The notes under the pieces were generated by a model, which was not told the DNA's origin, searched no databases, and saw only the letters and a list, made by a program, of their open reading frames with translations. From NCBI GenBank assembly GCA_963733945.1, contig CAVTFD010000037.1, positions 98,233-162,232 of the forward strand: a DNA stretch of 64,000 bases, written 5' to 3'. Shown here piece by piece: positions 28,169-37,781 of this stretch. Numbering within the stretch: the first letter of the stretch is position 1; every line of letters starts with the position of its first letter. A program made the translations under genes and the position numbers. Origin of the DNA: AP-15 sp963733945. GTDB taxonomy: Bacteria; Pseudomonadota; Alphaproteobacteria; ATCC43930; CGMCC-115725.

Positions 28169-28184
28169 GCAATTGACGGGCCAA
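28169..28184 (-). promoter_or_regulatory. Probable sigma54 promoter of the activator gene
   Basis: The minus strand reads TGGCCCGTCAATTGCA, matching the sigma54 consensus at all but one position (C for A in the -24 box), with the GG/GC spacing exact. It lies about 140 bases upstream of the activator ATG. It suggests that the activator gene is itself sigma54-dependent, possibly autoregulated. Confidence 0.6.
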
Positions 28185-28488
28185 AAAAATCTTACAATTA
28201 ATTCAACGAGATAGAAGTCGAGGGCCGCGCCAAGGCAAAAAAGTGTCAATTCTGCCGACGGCGGGCAGATCGCTCGGACGCGTTTTTGACAGCTTAAACG
28301 TGGTTAAACAATTCTCGCGTATTTGGCTAAAATTCGTTAGATCAGCTACATACGAAGACAGGCTCCCTGTCCTACCCGGGCCGATTGTAAACTTCTCCGA
28401 CGTTTTTTCGTTCGATAAGGCGTAAAATTTTCCGACAATGGGCGGTGCACAATAGCCCTCCGCGGCGGCGGCACGGACGTTGTCGGCA
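28185..28488. other. AT-rich intergenic stretch
   Basis: About 300 bases lie between the sulfotransferase stop and the activator promoter. It is distinctly AT-rich, with runs such as CCAAAAAAATC and CAAAAAAGTG. No gene or clear repeat is seen; it may hold upstream elements for the activator promoter. Confidence 0.4.
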
Positions 28489-30474
28489 TCAGGCCGCTTC
28501 GGACCCGCCGGCGCGGTCGGCCGGCAACAAGCGGCGGAGCTCGCCGAGCCATGGTTCGTAATGGCGCCACCGCTCAACCGAGGTGGCATAGACCGGCTGG
28601 CGCGCCTGCCATAGGCTGGCGGTAACCACCGCCCGGTTGTTGCGCTCTGGCTGCAGGCAGGAATCGGACCAATCGAGACCGCTGAACGCGACCATCCGCC
28701 GGGTCACCGCCTCGCGATCCGCGATCAGCTCCTCGTAATGCGACCTCGAGAAACCGGTCGGAGGGCAGCACCGTGCGCCAATGGTCCATCAGCCGGGCAT
28801 AGAGCTCATAAGCATCTGCCAGATCGGCTTTGTCGGTGGCGAACCCGATCACCTGGAAAAAATTTGTGAAGTAGATCGACAGGCAGGTGTCGACCGGATG
28901 CCGGCGGCATTGGATAATCCGCGCTTTGGGCAGCAGCAGGTGAATAATGCCCAGGTTGAGCAGGTTGAACGGCTGCTTGTCGGTAATCCGGGTTGCGGTG
29001 GGTCCGATGCGACGCAGCTGCGCGAGATACTCTCCCGCAAGGTCGTGCGCCATTTCGGTCGACAGATAGGTCGCTTGGGCAATTCCCCACGGGTCGGCGC
29101 GTTTGACCCAGAAGGGCAACTCCCCGCCTGCGGCTACCTGCGGGTGGCTGGAGATGATCTGCTCGATCAGTGTTGTGCCCGAGCGCGGCAGACCGACGAT
29201 CATCAGCGGCGCGTCGTCCTCCCGCCCAAAAGTGGAATTCGCAGCAAAGAAGCCGGGGGTGAAGCGCCGCACGATTCGATCAACATCAGCCGAGAATCCC
29301 ACCCTGTCGAACGCGGCGCGCCGGCGCTGGTTGGCGATGTCGAAGTGCCGCATCGCCTCCGCGTAGTCGCCCAAATCGTCCAACAACTTGCCGATAGCGA
29401 AATGAAGCTGCACCCGGTCGGTGTCCCCCAGTCCGGCATCGTCGAGCGCCGCAAGCATCCGCGCGAGTCTGGGACGGTCTGCCTCGGTGCATTTTCTGGC
29501 TTCAACCATGGTGAAATAGGCCGCCACATGGCGCGGGTTCAGCTCGAGCGTGCGGTCAAAGGCCTCGCTCGCCTCATCAAAACGTCCTTGGCGCGCGAGA
29601 ACGTCCCCCAAGTATTTCATCAGCTCGTCGTTCTGCGGCTCGTCAGCCAGGGCTTGCCGCAGTTGGGTCTCTGCTTCAGAAAAATTCGTTTCCAGCATGC
29701 AGGCTTTGGCCAGGTTCAAGCGGCCCGCTACGGCATCGGGCTCGGCCGCCGCAGCGCGGCGAAAGCACCGCGCGGCCTCTTCATCCTCATCGGCCAGAAT
29801 CGAGGAGTTCGCCAAGCGCGGCATGCGCTTCGGCCAGCTCCGGGGCCAGCTCGACGGCCCGGCGATAGGCTGCCGTCGCTTCGAACGCAAGTCCTGCCGA
29901 TGCAACGCCACACCCAGATCGTGGTAGGCGGCAGCATCGTCTCTCAAGGTAGTGGCCAAGCTCAAGCTGGCAGCAGCTTCGGCGAGGCGATCGAGACGCA
30001 GCAGCGCCCGGCCGAGCGCGTGGTGCGAGGCGGCTTCGCCCGGATCGAGCTCGATCGCGCGGCGAAACGCCGAAATTGCGGCGGACGGCCTGCCGGCCTC
30101 GACGAGCCTGATGCCGCGCTCTCGATAGCGCCGGGCTGCGGCGCTTCGGTCGGGCGTGACCCTGTGCCGGGCAACGGGAGCGCCACCGGTGAGGGTCCGC
30201 GCGGCAGGCGGCGCAGATTGCAACCGCATGAACTGCTCCGCAGTCTCGCGCAGCGCGCTTACTTCGGTCAGCGGACCGAGGCGCTTGCTTCGCTCGCCCA
30301 ACTCGGGTGCCGCGGACCTGCGGGAGCAACGCCGATGTCTGACGGTTCGCCGTCCCGCGTCTGCATCGGCGCCGCGCCGCAACACAGCTTGAATTTTCGG
30401 CCGCTGCCGCAGATGCAAGGGTCGTTGCGTCCGGGCCGGCGCGCGTTCGAGACGGCGGCGGGGCGATCGCTCAC
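28489..30474 (-). CDS. SEC-C / TPR / sulfotransferase-domain protein (frameshifted)
   Basis: From ATG 30474 the protein opens with a SEC-C zinc motif (GRNDPCICGSGRKFKLCCG). Several tetratricopeptide repeats follow (FRRAIELDPGEAASHHALGRAL and others), then a sulfotransferase domain with the PAPS-binding loop GLPRSGTTLIEQIISSHPQV and the later RHPVDTCLSIYF. Frames change near 30300, 29890, 29810 and 28750; repaired length is ~660 residues. TPR-sulfotransferases probably sulfate glycans or proteins at the cell envelope. Its position beside the amyloid-like locus and glycan genes may be meaningful but is not proof of a link. Confidence 0.75.
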
Positions 30475-30747
30475 GTTCTGCCCTCGGGCCGCTGCAAGTC
30501 CCGCAGCTTGCGGCGGTCAATGTTCCGCCCTGGTATCGGTCGGGATATGTGTCCCGAGGTTGTCTGTGCATCCAAGGCAATGACGCGAGTATCAGTGATC
30601 GCGGGCGGGCGCGCGGAGCGCCGCCATCGCATCACAAGGTTGAGTTTAGCTGGCTCTTGCTAGCACAAGCTCGCCAGCGCCGCCACAAGCTTTGCCGACG
30701 CCGGCGGAGATCTCGGAAGAAGCCATGGCTAACCGCGCGGCTCAGGC

Positions 30748-31560
30748 TCAGGCGCCGGCGTTCCTTGCGATGAAATCGAGCGTCGCCGCGGCGCTGGGTT
30801 CGGCATGGGTCGCGGCGACGTGATAGGAGTTGCCGGGTAATACCACGAGCGTCGAGTTTGCGATCTGCTGCTGCCAGGCGCGGGTCTCGTCGACCGAGGC
30901 GAGACCGCTACCGTCGGTGGTGATGACGAGGGTCGGGCAGCGGATCTTCGGCAGATCGGCGCGGATGTCTGCGCAGGCGATCGTTCGCATAAAGCCGATC
31001 TGGGTCGAGACCGCGGTGCGGCCCATGAACCGGATCCACCACTCTACCCCTTCCGCCGGAAACGCGCTGCCGAGGCGGCCCCCCATGGTCTGACGCGCCC
31101 AGGCCTCGACCCCGTCGCGTTCGAAGGCCGCGTTCAGTTCGGGCACGCGTTCGGCCGCACCGGCGCGGAGCGGCGGCGGGGTGCCGACGACCGTCAAGGT
31201 CTTGACCCGTTCGGGGCGACGAGCGGCGAAGGCGCGCGCGATCGTGCCGCCGATCTTGGCGCCGACCAGATGAAAGCGATCGATACCGAGATGGTCGATC
31301 AGCCGGACAAAATCGTCGATGATGATGTCGAGGGTCCACGGGAAATCGCGCGGCATCGGCGTTGAGGCGCCAAAGCCGCGCATGTCCGGCCGCACGACCT
31401 TGTATTGTCGCGCCAAGGCCGGGACCCAGCCATACCAGGCTAATCCGCTCTCGGCATTGCCGTGCAGCATCAGGACTGTGTCAGGCGTACGCCACGGATC
31501 GGTGAAGTCGTCGACCTGGTAGTGCATGTCGAGATCAGGGGTCGGCCGGAATATCGGCAT
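30748..31560 (-). CDS. Alpha/beta hydrolase-fold protein lacking the nucleophile
   Basis: The 270-residue protein has the oxyanion motif MLHGNAESGLAW, the DMRGFGAST loop, an acid in TTDGSG and the late His in GNSYHVAA, all as in C-C bond hydrolases. But the nucleophile elbow, normally GxSxGG, reads VGAKIGG: lysine stands in for serine. The frame is intact and neighbours are catabolic genes, so the change is not simple decay. It may be a lyase or binding protein, or use a different mechanism. The gene is followed by a REP-like hairpin and the amidohydrolase. Confidence 0.88.
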   Translation of the reverse strand: MPIFRPTPDLDMHYQVDDFTDPWRTPDTVLMLHGNAESGLAWYGWVPALARQYKVVRPDMRGFGASTPMPRDFPWTLDIIIDDFVRLIDHLGIDRFHLVGAKIGGTIARAFAARRPERVKTLTVVGTPPPLRAGAAERVPELNAAFERDGVEAWARQTMGGRLGSAFPAEGVEWWIRFMGRTAVSTQIGFMRTIACADIRADLPKIRCPTLVITTDGSGLASVDETRAWQQQIANSTLVVLPGNSYHVAATHAEPSAAATLDFIARNAGA

Positions 31561-31609
31561 GGCGATCCTCCCTTTGACGCCGCTCCCCTCACCGTCCTGC
31601 CTCCCGGGT

Positions 31610-31643
31610 CCCTCCCTCTCCTCGCAAGCGGGGAGAGGGAGGG
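31610..31643. repeat. REP-like intergenic hairpin
   Basis: CCCTCCCTCTCC (31610-31621) pairs with GGAGAGGGAGGG (31632-31643) around a short loop. The surrounding CTCCCCTCACC...GGTGAGGGG extends the symmetry. This pyrimidine/purine type of hairpin is a dispersed intergenic repeat in many alphaproteobacteria and may also stop transcription. Confidence 0.7.
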
Positions 31644-31663
31644 TGAGGGGCGTCGCCTGAGTG

Positions 31664-33369
31664 TTACGCGTGCAGGCCCTTATAGTAGGTGTTGCGCAGC
31701 ACGCGGCCGGGCAATGCGCCGGTGTGCTTGCCGTCTTCGAGCAGGATTTTACCGTTGACGATGGTCATGTGGATGCCCTCGGCCGGCTCCTTGATGCGCT
31801 TGGCGCCGGTCGGGAAGTCGTGCAGCACCTCGAGCGGCAACGGTCGGACCGTATCGGGATCGAAGATCACGATGTCGGCGACCAATCCCGGCCGCAGCAG
31901 CCCGCGGTCATAAAGCCCGAACGTGGAAGCGCTGTCGAAGGTCAGCCGCCGCACCGCCTGCTCCAGGGTCATGACCTGCTTCTCGCGCACCCATTCGCTG
32001 AGCAGCCTGGTGCTGAAGCCGAAGCCGCTCTGGAACTGGACATGTGCGCCGCCATCCGACAGCCCGATGATCGCGTTCGGATAGGTCAGGATCTTGGCGA
32101 CAGCTTCCTCATCGACATTGTTCTCGCCGTGCAGCCATTCGGTGTCGAGGTTCTCCTCGATCGCGAGATCGAGGAAGGCGTCGATGACGCCCTTGCCCTG
32201 CGCCTTGGCGATCTGGCCGAGCGTCTTGCCTTCGTACTGCTTGTTCTTCGGCAGGACCGCAGTCTGCAACACCATGTAGTCCCACCAAGTGCTGCAGATG
32301 CCGATCGCCGGCCCGTTCTTGAATTCGATCGCCTCCTCGTGAAGCTTGCGGCGAATTTCGGGATCGGCATAGGCCTTCAGCATCTCTTCCGGCGAAGACA
32401 GACAAATCGGGTGCCACACCGCCATCCCGCGGAAGGTCTGCGTGTTCCGCATCGTGAAATAGTCGGTGATGCGATTTGGCGTGCACATCGGGTAGGCGCG
32501 GATGCCCTTGGCGGTCGTCGCATCGACCTGGGCCATTTGCTTCTGCCACTGGCCGGGCCGGCGCATCGTCTGGCCGAGATTGTTGTAGACGACGACGCGG
32601 CCGGTCGCCTCGGAGAGCCGGCTCATCAGCGCGTCCTTCATCTCGGCGCCGTTGCCGCCGCCCGATTGGATCAGGCCGGTGCCGAGCTCGCGCAAGCACG
32701 TCGCCGATCGCGAAGATCTCCTTCTCGTCCGCCCAGATCGCGGGGATATGAACACCCTGCGGGTCGAAATGGCCCTGGTTGCGCGACACAGAGACGCCAA
32801 GGGCCCCGGCCTTCATGCCGTCGCGCACGAGATCCTGCATTTGCTTGATCTCGTCGTCGGTGGCCGTGCGCTTTTGGCAGTCGTCGCCCATCACGTAATA
32901 GCGCACCGCGGTATGGCCGATCAGATTGCCGACATTGACGCCGAGATTGTGATCGAGCTGGTCGAGATATTCGCGGCACCGTCTCCCAGTCGAATTCGAG
33001 GGTGTCGCAGCACCTCCATCGGGATCGCTTCGACATAGGACAGAAATTCGGACAGAGCCGCTCTTCGTTGCCCTTGCGCACCGGCGCCAGAGACAGCGAG
33101 CAGTTGCCGAAGATCACCGAGGTGGCGCCGTGGTCGCACGAGAAAGAGCACAGCGGGTCCCAGGTGACCTGGGCGTCGTAATGGCAATGGTTGTCGATAA
33201 AGCCGGGGGCGACGACGCGGCCGGCGGCGTCGATCGTGCGCGTCGCCGGGCCGCTCAATTTGCCGATCTCGGCGATCTTGCCGTCCTTGACGCCCACATC
33301 GCCGCGGAACGCCGGCATGCCCGAGCCGTCGACGATGCGGCCGTTCTTGATCAGCAGATCATAAGCCAT
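31664..33369 (-). CDS. N-acyl-D-amino-acid deacylase-type amidohydrolase (frameshifted)
   Basis: From ATG 33369 the protein begins LLIKNGRIVDGSGMPAFRGDV and carries the metal-binding APGFIDNHCHYDAQ and the GNCSLSLAPVRKG segment of the D-aminoacylase group. The late GLSDGGAHVQFQ holds the catalytic Asp. Frames change near 33060, 33000-32980 and 32690; repaired length is ~567 residues, slightly above the family norm. It probably hydrolyses an N-acyl or cyclic amide bond. It shares its orientation with the alpha/beta hydrolase downstream and is divergent from the SMP-30 gene. Confidence 0.82.
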
Positions 33370-33575
33370 CGCATTTCCTTTCCTTGTCCGGATCGCAGAC
33401 CACGATTCTTCGGTGAAAATAGTAGCACGCGATTGCGCGCTACGGCGCACCATGAAATCGAAGGCATGCTCTTCCGGCTTCGCATGGCTGAATTGCCGCC
33501 AGCAGGAGACGATCGATTGCCGGCAACCCAAAGCCCATCCACAATCATCCAGAAAACCGCATTGGGGAGGGAGCA

Positions 33576-34791
33576 ATGACGCAGGATCCGGTTCAGAGGC
33601 ATGGTTTGTCCCGACGCACGATGCTGGCGGGGACTGCGGGCCTGATGGGCGCCGCGGCGCTGGCCCAGGAGCCCGCATCCGCGCAGCAAAACGCGAAACT
33701 CGGCACGCCGGCGAGCGTCATCACCAGCCCGCCGCGCGACTGGGCGCGCGGCCATCCGTCGATCTATCCCGATCCCGACGTCATCGTCGTCGATCCCTCG
33801 TTCAACCAGGTGAGGCGGGCGATCGCCGGTATCCAACGGGTGTGGACCGGAGCGTTGTGGGCGGAGGGGCCGGCCTGGTCGAGCCAAGGCCAATACCTCG
33901 TCTTCAGCGACGTCGCGGGCAATACCCAATACCGCTACATCTGGGACGACGGGCGGGTGACGCCGTTCCGCCGCCCGTCCTACAACAGCAACGGCAATTC
34001 CTTCGATTACCAGGGCCGCCAGCTCTCGACCGAGGATTTCTTCCGCCGCGTCGTGCGCTGGGAGCATGACGGCACGATGACGGTGATCGCCGATTCCTAT
34101 CAGGGCAAGCCGCTCAATTCGCCGAACGACCTGGTGCCGCATCCGGACGGCAGCATCTGGTTCACCGACCCGCCTTACGGCGATTCGATCCCCGAGGGCC
34201 ATCCCGACGAAGCCGGCGGCTCGACCAACCCGCAAGGCATCCTGAACCCGCGCATCGGCGCCGAGAACGCCGGGGCCATCGGCGGTCGCAAGCGCGAATT
34301 GCCGACCAACGTCTATCGCTGGGACCCGAGCGGCAAGCTCGATGTGGCGATCAGTCGAGGAGCAGCTGCCCGACCCGAACGGCATCTGCTTTTCGCCAGA
34401 CCACAAGACGCTTTACGTGATCAGCACCGGCAAGGGCCCGGGCGACAGCGGGCCGGGCGGCAACCGGGTGATCTTTGCCTTCGATATGCAGGGGACAAAG
34501 CCCGTCAATCAGCGACTGTTTACCGACATGACGGTCGACGGCGTCAAATGCGGCCCCGACGGGATGCGCGCCGATGTCGCCGGCAATTTGTGGTGCAGCT
34601 CGAACGCGCCGCTCGGCTATGCCGGGGTGCTGGTGTTCAACCCGGCGGGCAAGCTGATCGGCCGCATCCGTCTGCCGGAGGTATGCGCCAACCTCGCCTT
34701 TGGCGGGCCAAAGCGGGACCGGCTGTTCATGGCGGCGAGCCAGTCGCTTTACATGCTGGAGGTAGCGACGCAGGGCGCCGCCCCCGGCTGA
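33576..34791 (+). CDS. SMP-30/gluconolactonase-family protein, Tat-exported (frameshifted)
   Basis: The N terminus (LSRRTMLAGTAGLMGAAALA) is a twin-arginine signal. The six-bladed beta-propeller of lactonases follows, with EGPAWSSQGQYLVFSDV, NSPNDLVPHPDGSIWFTDPPYG and, in a second frame, PDPNGICFSPDHKTLYVI. These hold the Glu, Asn and Asp metal ligands. The frame changes near 34350; repaired length is ~405 residues. It would open lactone rings in the periplasm. Divergent from the amidohydrolase with about 200 bases between. Confidence 0.85.
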
Positions 34792-34861
34792 CCTCGATGC
34801 TTGGAACCGTGCTTTATTCGGCGCAACCCTATACCGAAGGTGGCTCGCGAGGTTTCAAGTA

Positions 34862-35332
34862 ATGTTGCAGGCGATTTTTCGACTAGTCATGGTGGCCAGC
34901 TTAGCCGCAGCTTGGCTCGTGCCGTCAGGCGCACCGTCCCGAGCCGCCGCGATGGCCGCGGCGATGATGGACGGCCCAGCACCCAGACATCGGGCGCTAC
35001 CGCTGCTGCCGGCTCAAGCCCCGCCACCCGCGCCAAATATCGAGGCCAACATCGCCCAGCTTCACCAGCGGCTGCAGATCACCCCGGCGCAGGAGCCTCG
35101 CTTCGAGGCACTCGCCAACGTCATGCGGCAGAATGCCCGGATGATGCCGAACGCGCCGCCGCCCACGAACCTGGATCCGATCCAGGGTTTGCGATTCGCC
35201 ATACAAACGGGCGAACAGGAACTTGTTGGCTTGAAGCGGATGCTGCCGGCGCTGCAAGCGCTCTATGCGAGCCTGTCGCCGACGCAACAAAGGATCGCCG
35301 ACCAAGTGTTTCGGCAGGGCCCGGGAGAGTGA
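34862..35332 (+). CDS. Spy/CpxP-like periplasmic protein
   Basis: The 156-residue protein has a signal peptide (LVMVASLAAAWLVPSGAPSRA) and a helical mature part with two LTxxQ-type motifs, ITPAQEPRF and LSPTQQRIADQVF. These motifs mark the Spy/CpxP family of periplasmic chaperones. It is small and alanine-rich as expected. No stress regulator is adjacent; it sits between catabolic genes and a scrambled region. Confidence 0.75.
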   Translation: MLQAIFRLVMVASLAAAWLVPSGAPSRAAAMAAAMMDGPAPRHRALPLLPAQAPPPAPNIEANIAQLHQRLQITPAQEPRFEALANVMRQNARMMPNAPPPTNLDPIQGLRFAIQTGEQELVGLKRMLPALQALYASLSPTQQRIADQVFRQGPGE

Positions 35333-35424
35333 CGGCGTCGCCGGACGTTCTTCCCTGACCCCGCCCCGTACCGAACTGCGCCCGACCAAGCCGATCACAC
35401 TGACGCGGGGCTTCGCGATCTCGG

Positions 35425-36060
35425 CTACAACGCGGTGGCGATGTCCAGGCTGCGCGAGCTGTCCGAACCGATACCCGACCATGCGGCCGGCAGACGAACC
35501 ACACAGAGGCGTCGTGGCGGGGGCACAAATACTGCCCCAATTCCCCAACACCGGAGGCTGACCATTGACCGGGCTGGCTGGTGCGCCGGCATTCGATAAA
35601 TAAGAGTTGCCGTAGGTCGCCCCCCAGGCCTTCTCGGCGCTGCCGTCAAAGGGCGTGCCGGTGATCCTAAAGCCGGCTTCCCAACGGGCCAGCGCATCAT
35701 TCGTCAGATAGGTGAAATACGCCTTTTCCGGCGTTCTGTCGGTGCGGCAAAGGTGGTCTCGGCACGGCCGCGTATGGCCCAGGCGCCGCCGCGGGTCTGG
35801 CTGGCGATACCACCATAGGCCCCGTCCTTCCGCGAAGACGCGGCCCGTTGCCGTCGTCGCCGTCAGTAGTCGCCGCGGTTATTCAGGCCCAGGCATACAT
35901 CCTGTCGAGGTACCACGGGTCGCCGGTCAGGATGTATTGCGGGAACCATGCACTCGGCTGATGCGCATCATCCCAGGTCCACGGATCGCCCTTAGAAATT
36001 TCCGCAATGGGGCCGACTCTCCCGGGCAAGATGGAAAAGAGCGGATACCAAATGTCGCTT
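35425..36060 (-). pseudogene. Degenerate paralogue of the 37.8-39.4 kb gene
   Basis: Read on the minus strand, stitched frames give VGPIAEISKGDPWTWDDAHQP and YILTGDPWYLDRMYAWA. These match VGPIAWKGQPNWQWDTDHTP and YILTGDSWYLDEMYTWA in the larger gene about 2.8 kb away. Downstream, the DNA around 35690-35740 also resembles that around 38525-38580. Frames are broken many times and both ends are missing, so this is a relic of a duplication rather than a gene. Confidence 0.7.
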
Positions 36061-36343
36061 TCGTACCACTAGAATTACCAAAAGAACGGTGGCCACAACG
36101 TTGCGCAACAAATAACGCATCATTTCCTGAGGCAATCTTGGCCGCTAACTTCTATCGGTACATGCCGCGAATGATCCTTCGAGCGCGGCGGCATTGTTAC
36201 CCAGCATTCTCGCAACGCTGAGACGGTCAGCCGCTCCGCGCCATGCACGGCACGCTTGCCAATCCGCTACCATCGGCGCGATAGTCATGGTTCGCCGGGA
36301 CTGCGTTACATTACAGTACCGGTTCCTCTCTGCGGGGTCAGCA

Positions 36344-37627
36344 ATGCAGCGAGCCAAATCATCGGCAATTTTGTTCGTCATTTCCCGTCCCTATTTCGTG
36401 CCGGTGTGCCTCGTCGTCTATCTGATGCTGCGCCTCGCCATTATTATCTTCATTCCGATCACGCAACATTCCGACAATCTTTGGTATTATAACAGGGCTG
36501 TCGGCCTGGCGGCCGGCGAGGGATATTCGCAAAATCACGTCTTGACCGCATTTTGGCCGGTCGGATGGCCTGCCTTCTTGGGTATGCTGTTTTGGCTGTT
36601 CGGCAATTCGCCGGTTGTCGGACAAATGGCAAATTTGGTTTGTTCCGCAGCGACCTTCGTACTCGCATTGTATCTGGCATCGGCGTTGTTCGGTCAAGAT
36701 CGGGTCGGACGGCTGACCGTGTTGATGCTGACATTCTATCCGAATGAGATTGCATATGTTCCGTCGCTCGGGACCGAGGTCTTCTACACCGCAGTACTGA
36801 TGCTGGCGGTTTATCTTCTCTTGGCCCGGCGCGGATGGATGATGCTGGCAGGTTCCGGCATCGTATTCGGGATCGCTACCTTGACTAAAGCGCAAACCCT
36901 CTTGATTCCCGCTGTGTTGTTTGCGGTATCTTGGCTTAGCCCAAGACACAAGGGTGGACTTCGTTGGGATGTGGGAAAGGCGCTGCTCGTCTACGCTGCC
37001 ATGGCGGTCATAGTTTTGCCCTGGACGGTGCGCAACTACCTCGTCTTCGACGCATTCGTACCAGTCTCCACAAATGGCGGATTGACATTATTGACTGGCA
37101 ACAACCCTAGTGCTCAGGGAGGCTACACGGACAATGATCCCCTGGTCAGGAAAGTCTTGCACAGCGTTAGCGGGCAAGTGGCGGCGGATCACTTGGCGAC
37201 GTCGTTGGCGTTGACTTGGATACGCGAACACCCCGCTGCTTTCGTTGCCCTCATTCCCAAGAAGGTGTGGCGGCTTTGGGCGCCCGATGGCGAGGGCGAA
37301 TGGGCATTTCAGTCAGGTTTCAACAACTACGACGATTATTGGCTACTGTTCCGCTCGGCGAGAATATTCAATCAGCTCTACTATTCCTGTATCATGGTCT
37401 TATTCATGGTGTCGGTGGCCTACTGGTACCGAGAGCGGCGCTCGCTGCCGCCGCATTCGGGGACCGGCTACGTGCTGGCCGGATATTTTACCGCAATATC
37501 CATAGTGTTTTCGGGCCAATCACGTTTTCATTTCGTTTTGATGCCGTGGATCGCGATGTACTCGGCATGGACGATCCTGCATTGGGTTGAGACAGGGCGG
37601 CCGGTCGTCCGCTCCGCCGCGGCATAG
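36344..37627 (+). CDS. GT-C-fold glycosyltransferase (family 39/PMT-like)
   Basis: This protein of about 427 residues has some ten membrane helices. The first luminal loop contains HSDNLWYYNRAVGLAAGEGYSQ, where the Asp occupies the usual GT-C catalytic place. LPWTVRNYLVFDAFVPVSTNGG and the TGNNPSAQGGY loop are typical of PMT/ArnT-like enzymes that use polyprenyl-phosphate sugars. I start at ATG 36344, just before helix 1; the upstream frame has no coding character. It lies between two copies of an unknown secreted gene, in a surface-glycan region. Confidence 0.8.
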   Translation: MQRAKSSAILFVISRPYFVPVCLVVYLMLRLAIIIFIPITQHSDNLWYYNRAVGLAAGEGYSQNHVLTAFWPVGWPAFLGMLFWLFGNSPVVGQMANLVCSAATFVLALYLASALFGQDRVGRLTVLMLTFYPNEIAYVPSLGTEVFYTAVLMLAVYLLLARRGWMMLAGSGIVFGIATLTKAQTLLIPAVLFAVSWLSPRHKGGLRWDVGKALLVYAAMAVIVLPWTVRNYLVFDAFVPVSTNGGLTLLTGNNPSAQGGYTDNDPLVRKVLHSVSGQVAADHLATSLALTWIREHPAAFVALIPKKVWRLWAPDGEGEWAFQSGFNNYDDYWLLFRSARIFNQLYYSCIMVLFMVSVAYWYRERRSLPPHSGTGYVLAGYFTAISIVFSGQSRFHFVLMPWIAMYSAWTILHWVETGRPVVRSAAA

Positions 37628-37781
37628 TCTGCCGGGGCGCACCATACCGGCGCGTGCGGTGGCGTCGAGGTGATGAGAACGTGGATTTTGCCCGGAGCCC
37701 GCGATGCAATGGCGTTAGGCCGTCGCCGCCCATGCTGCTTTTATCGCGGCACGGCTGGCTCGGGCAATGAGCCCGTCGGGC

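Noticed and set aside
28781..30583. 600-residue plus-strand open frame
   Set aside because: Antisense to the SEC-C/TPR/sulfotransferase gene, whose minus-strand motifs are unmistakable.
31610..31643. Hairpin as a CRISPR or attachment site
   Set aside because: Only one copy and no spacer array; it matches the dispersed intergenic palindrome type.
35712..36221. 169-residue plus-strand open frame
   Set aside because: Antisense of the degenerate paralogue on the minus strand.
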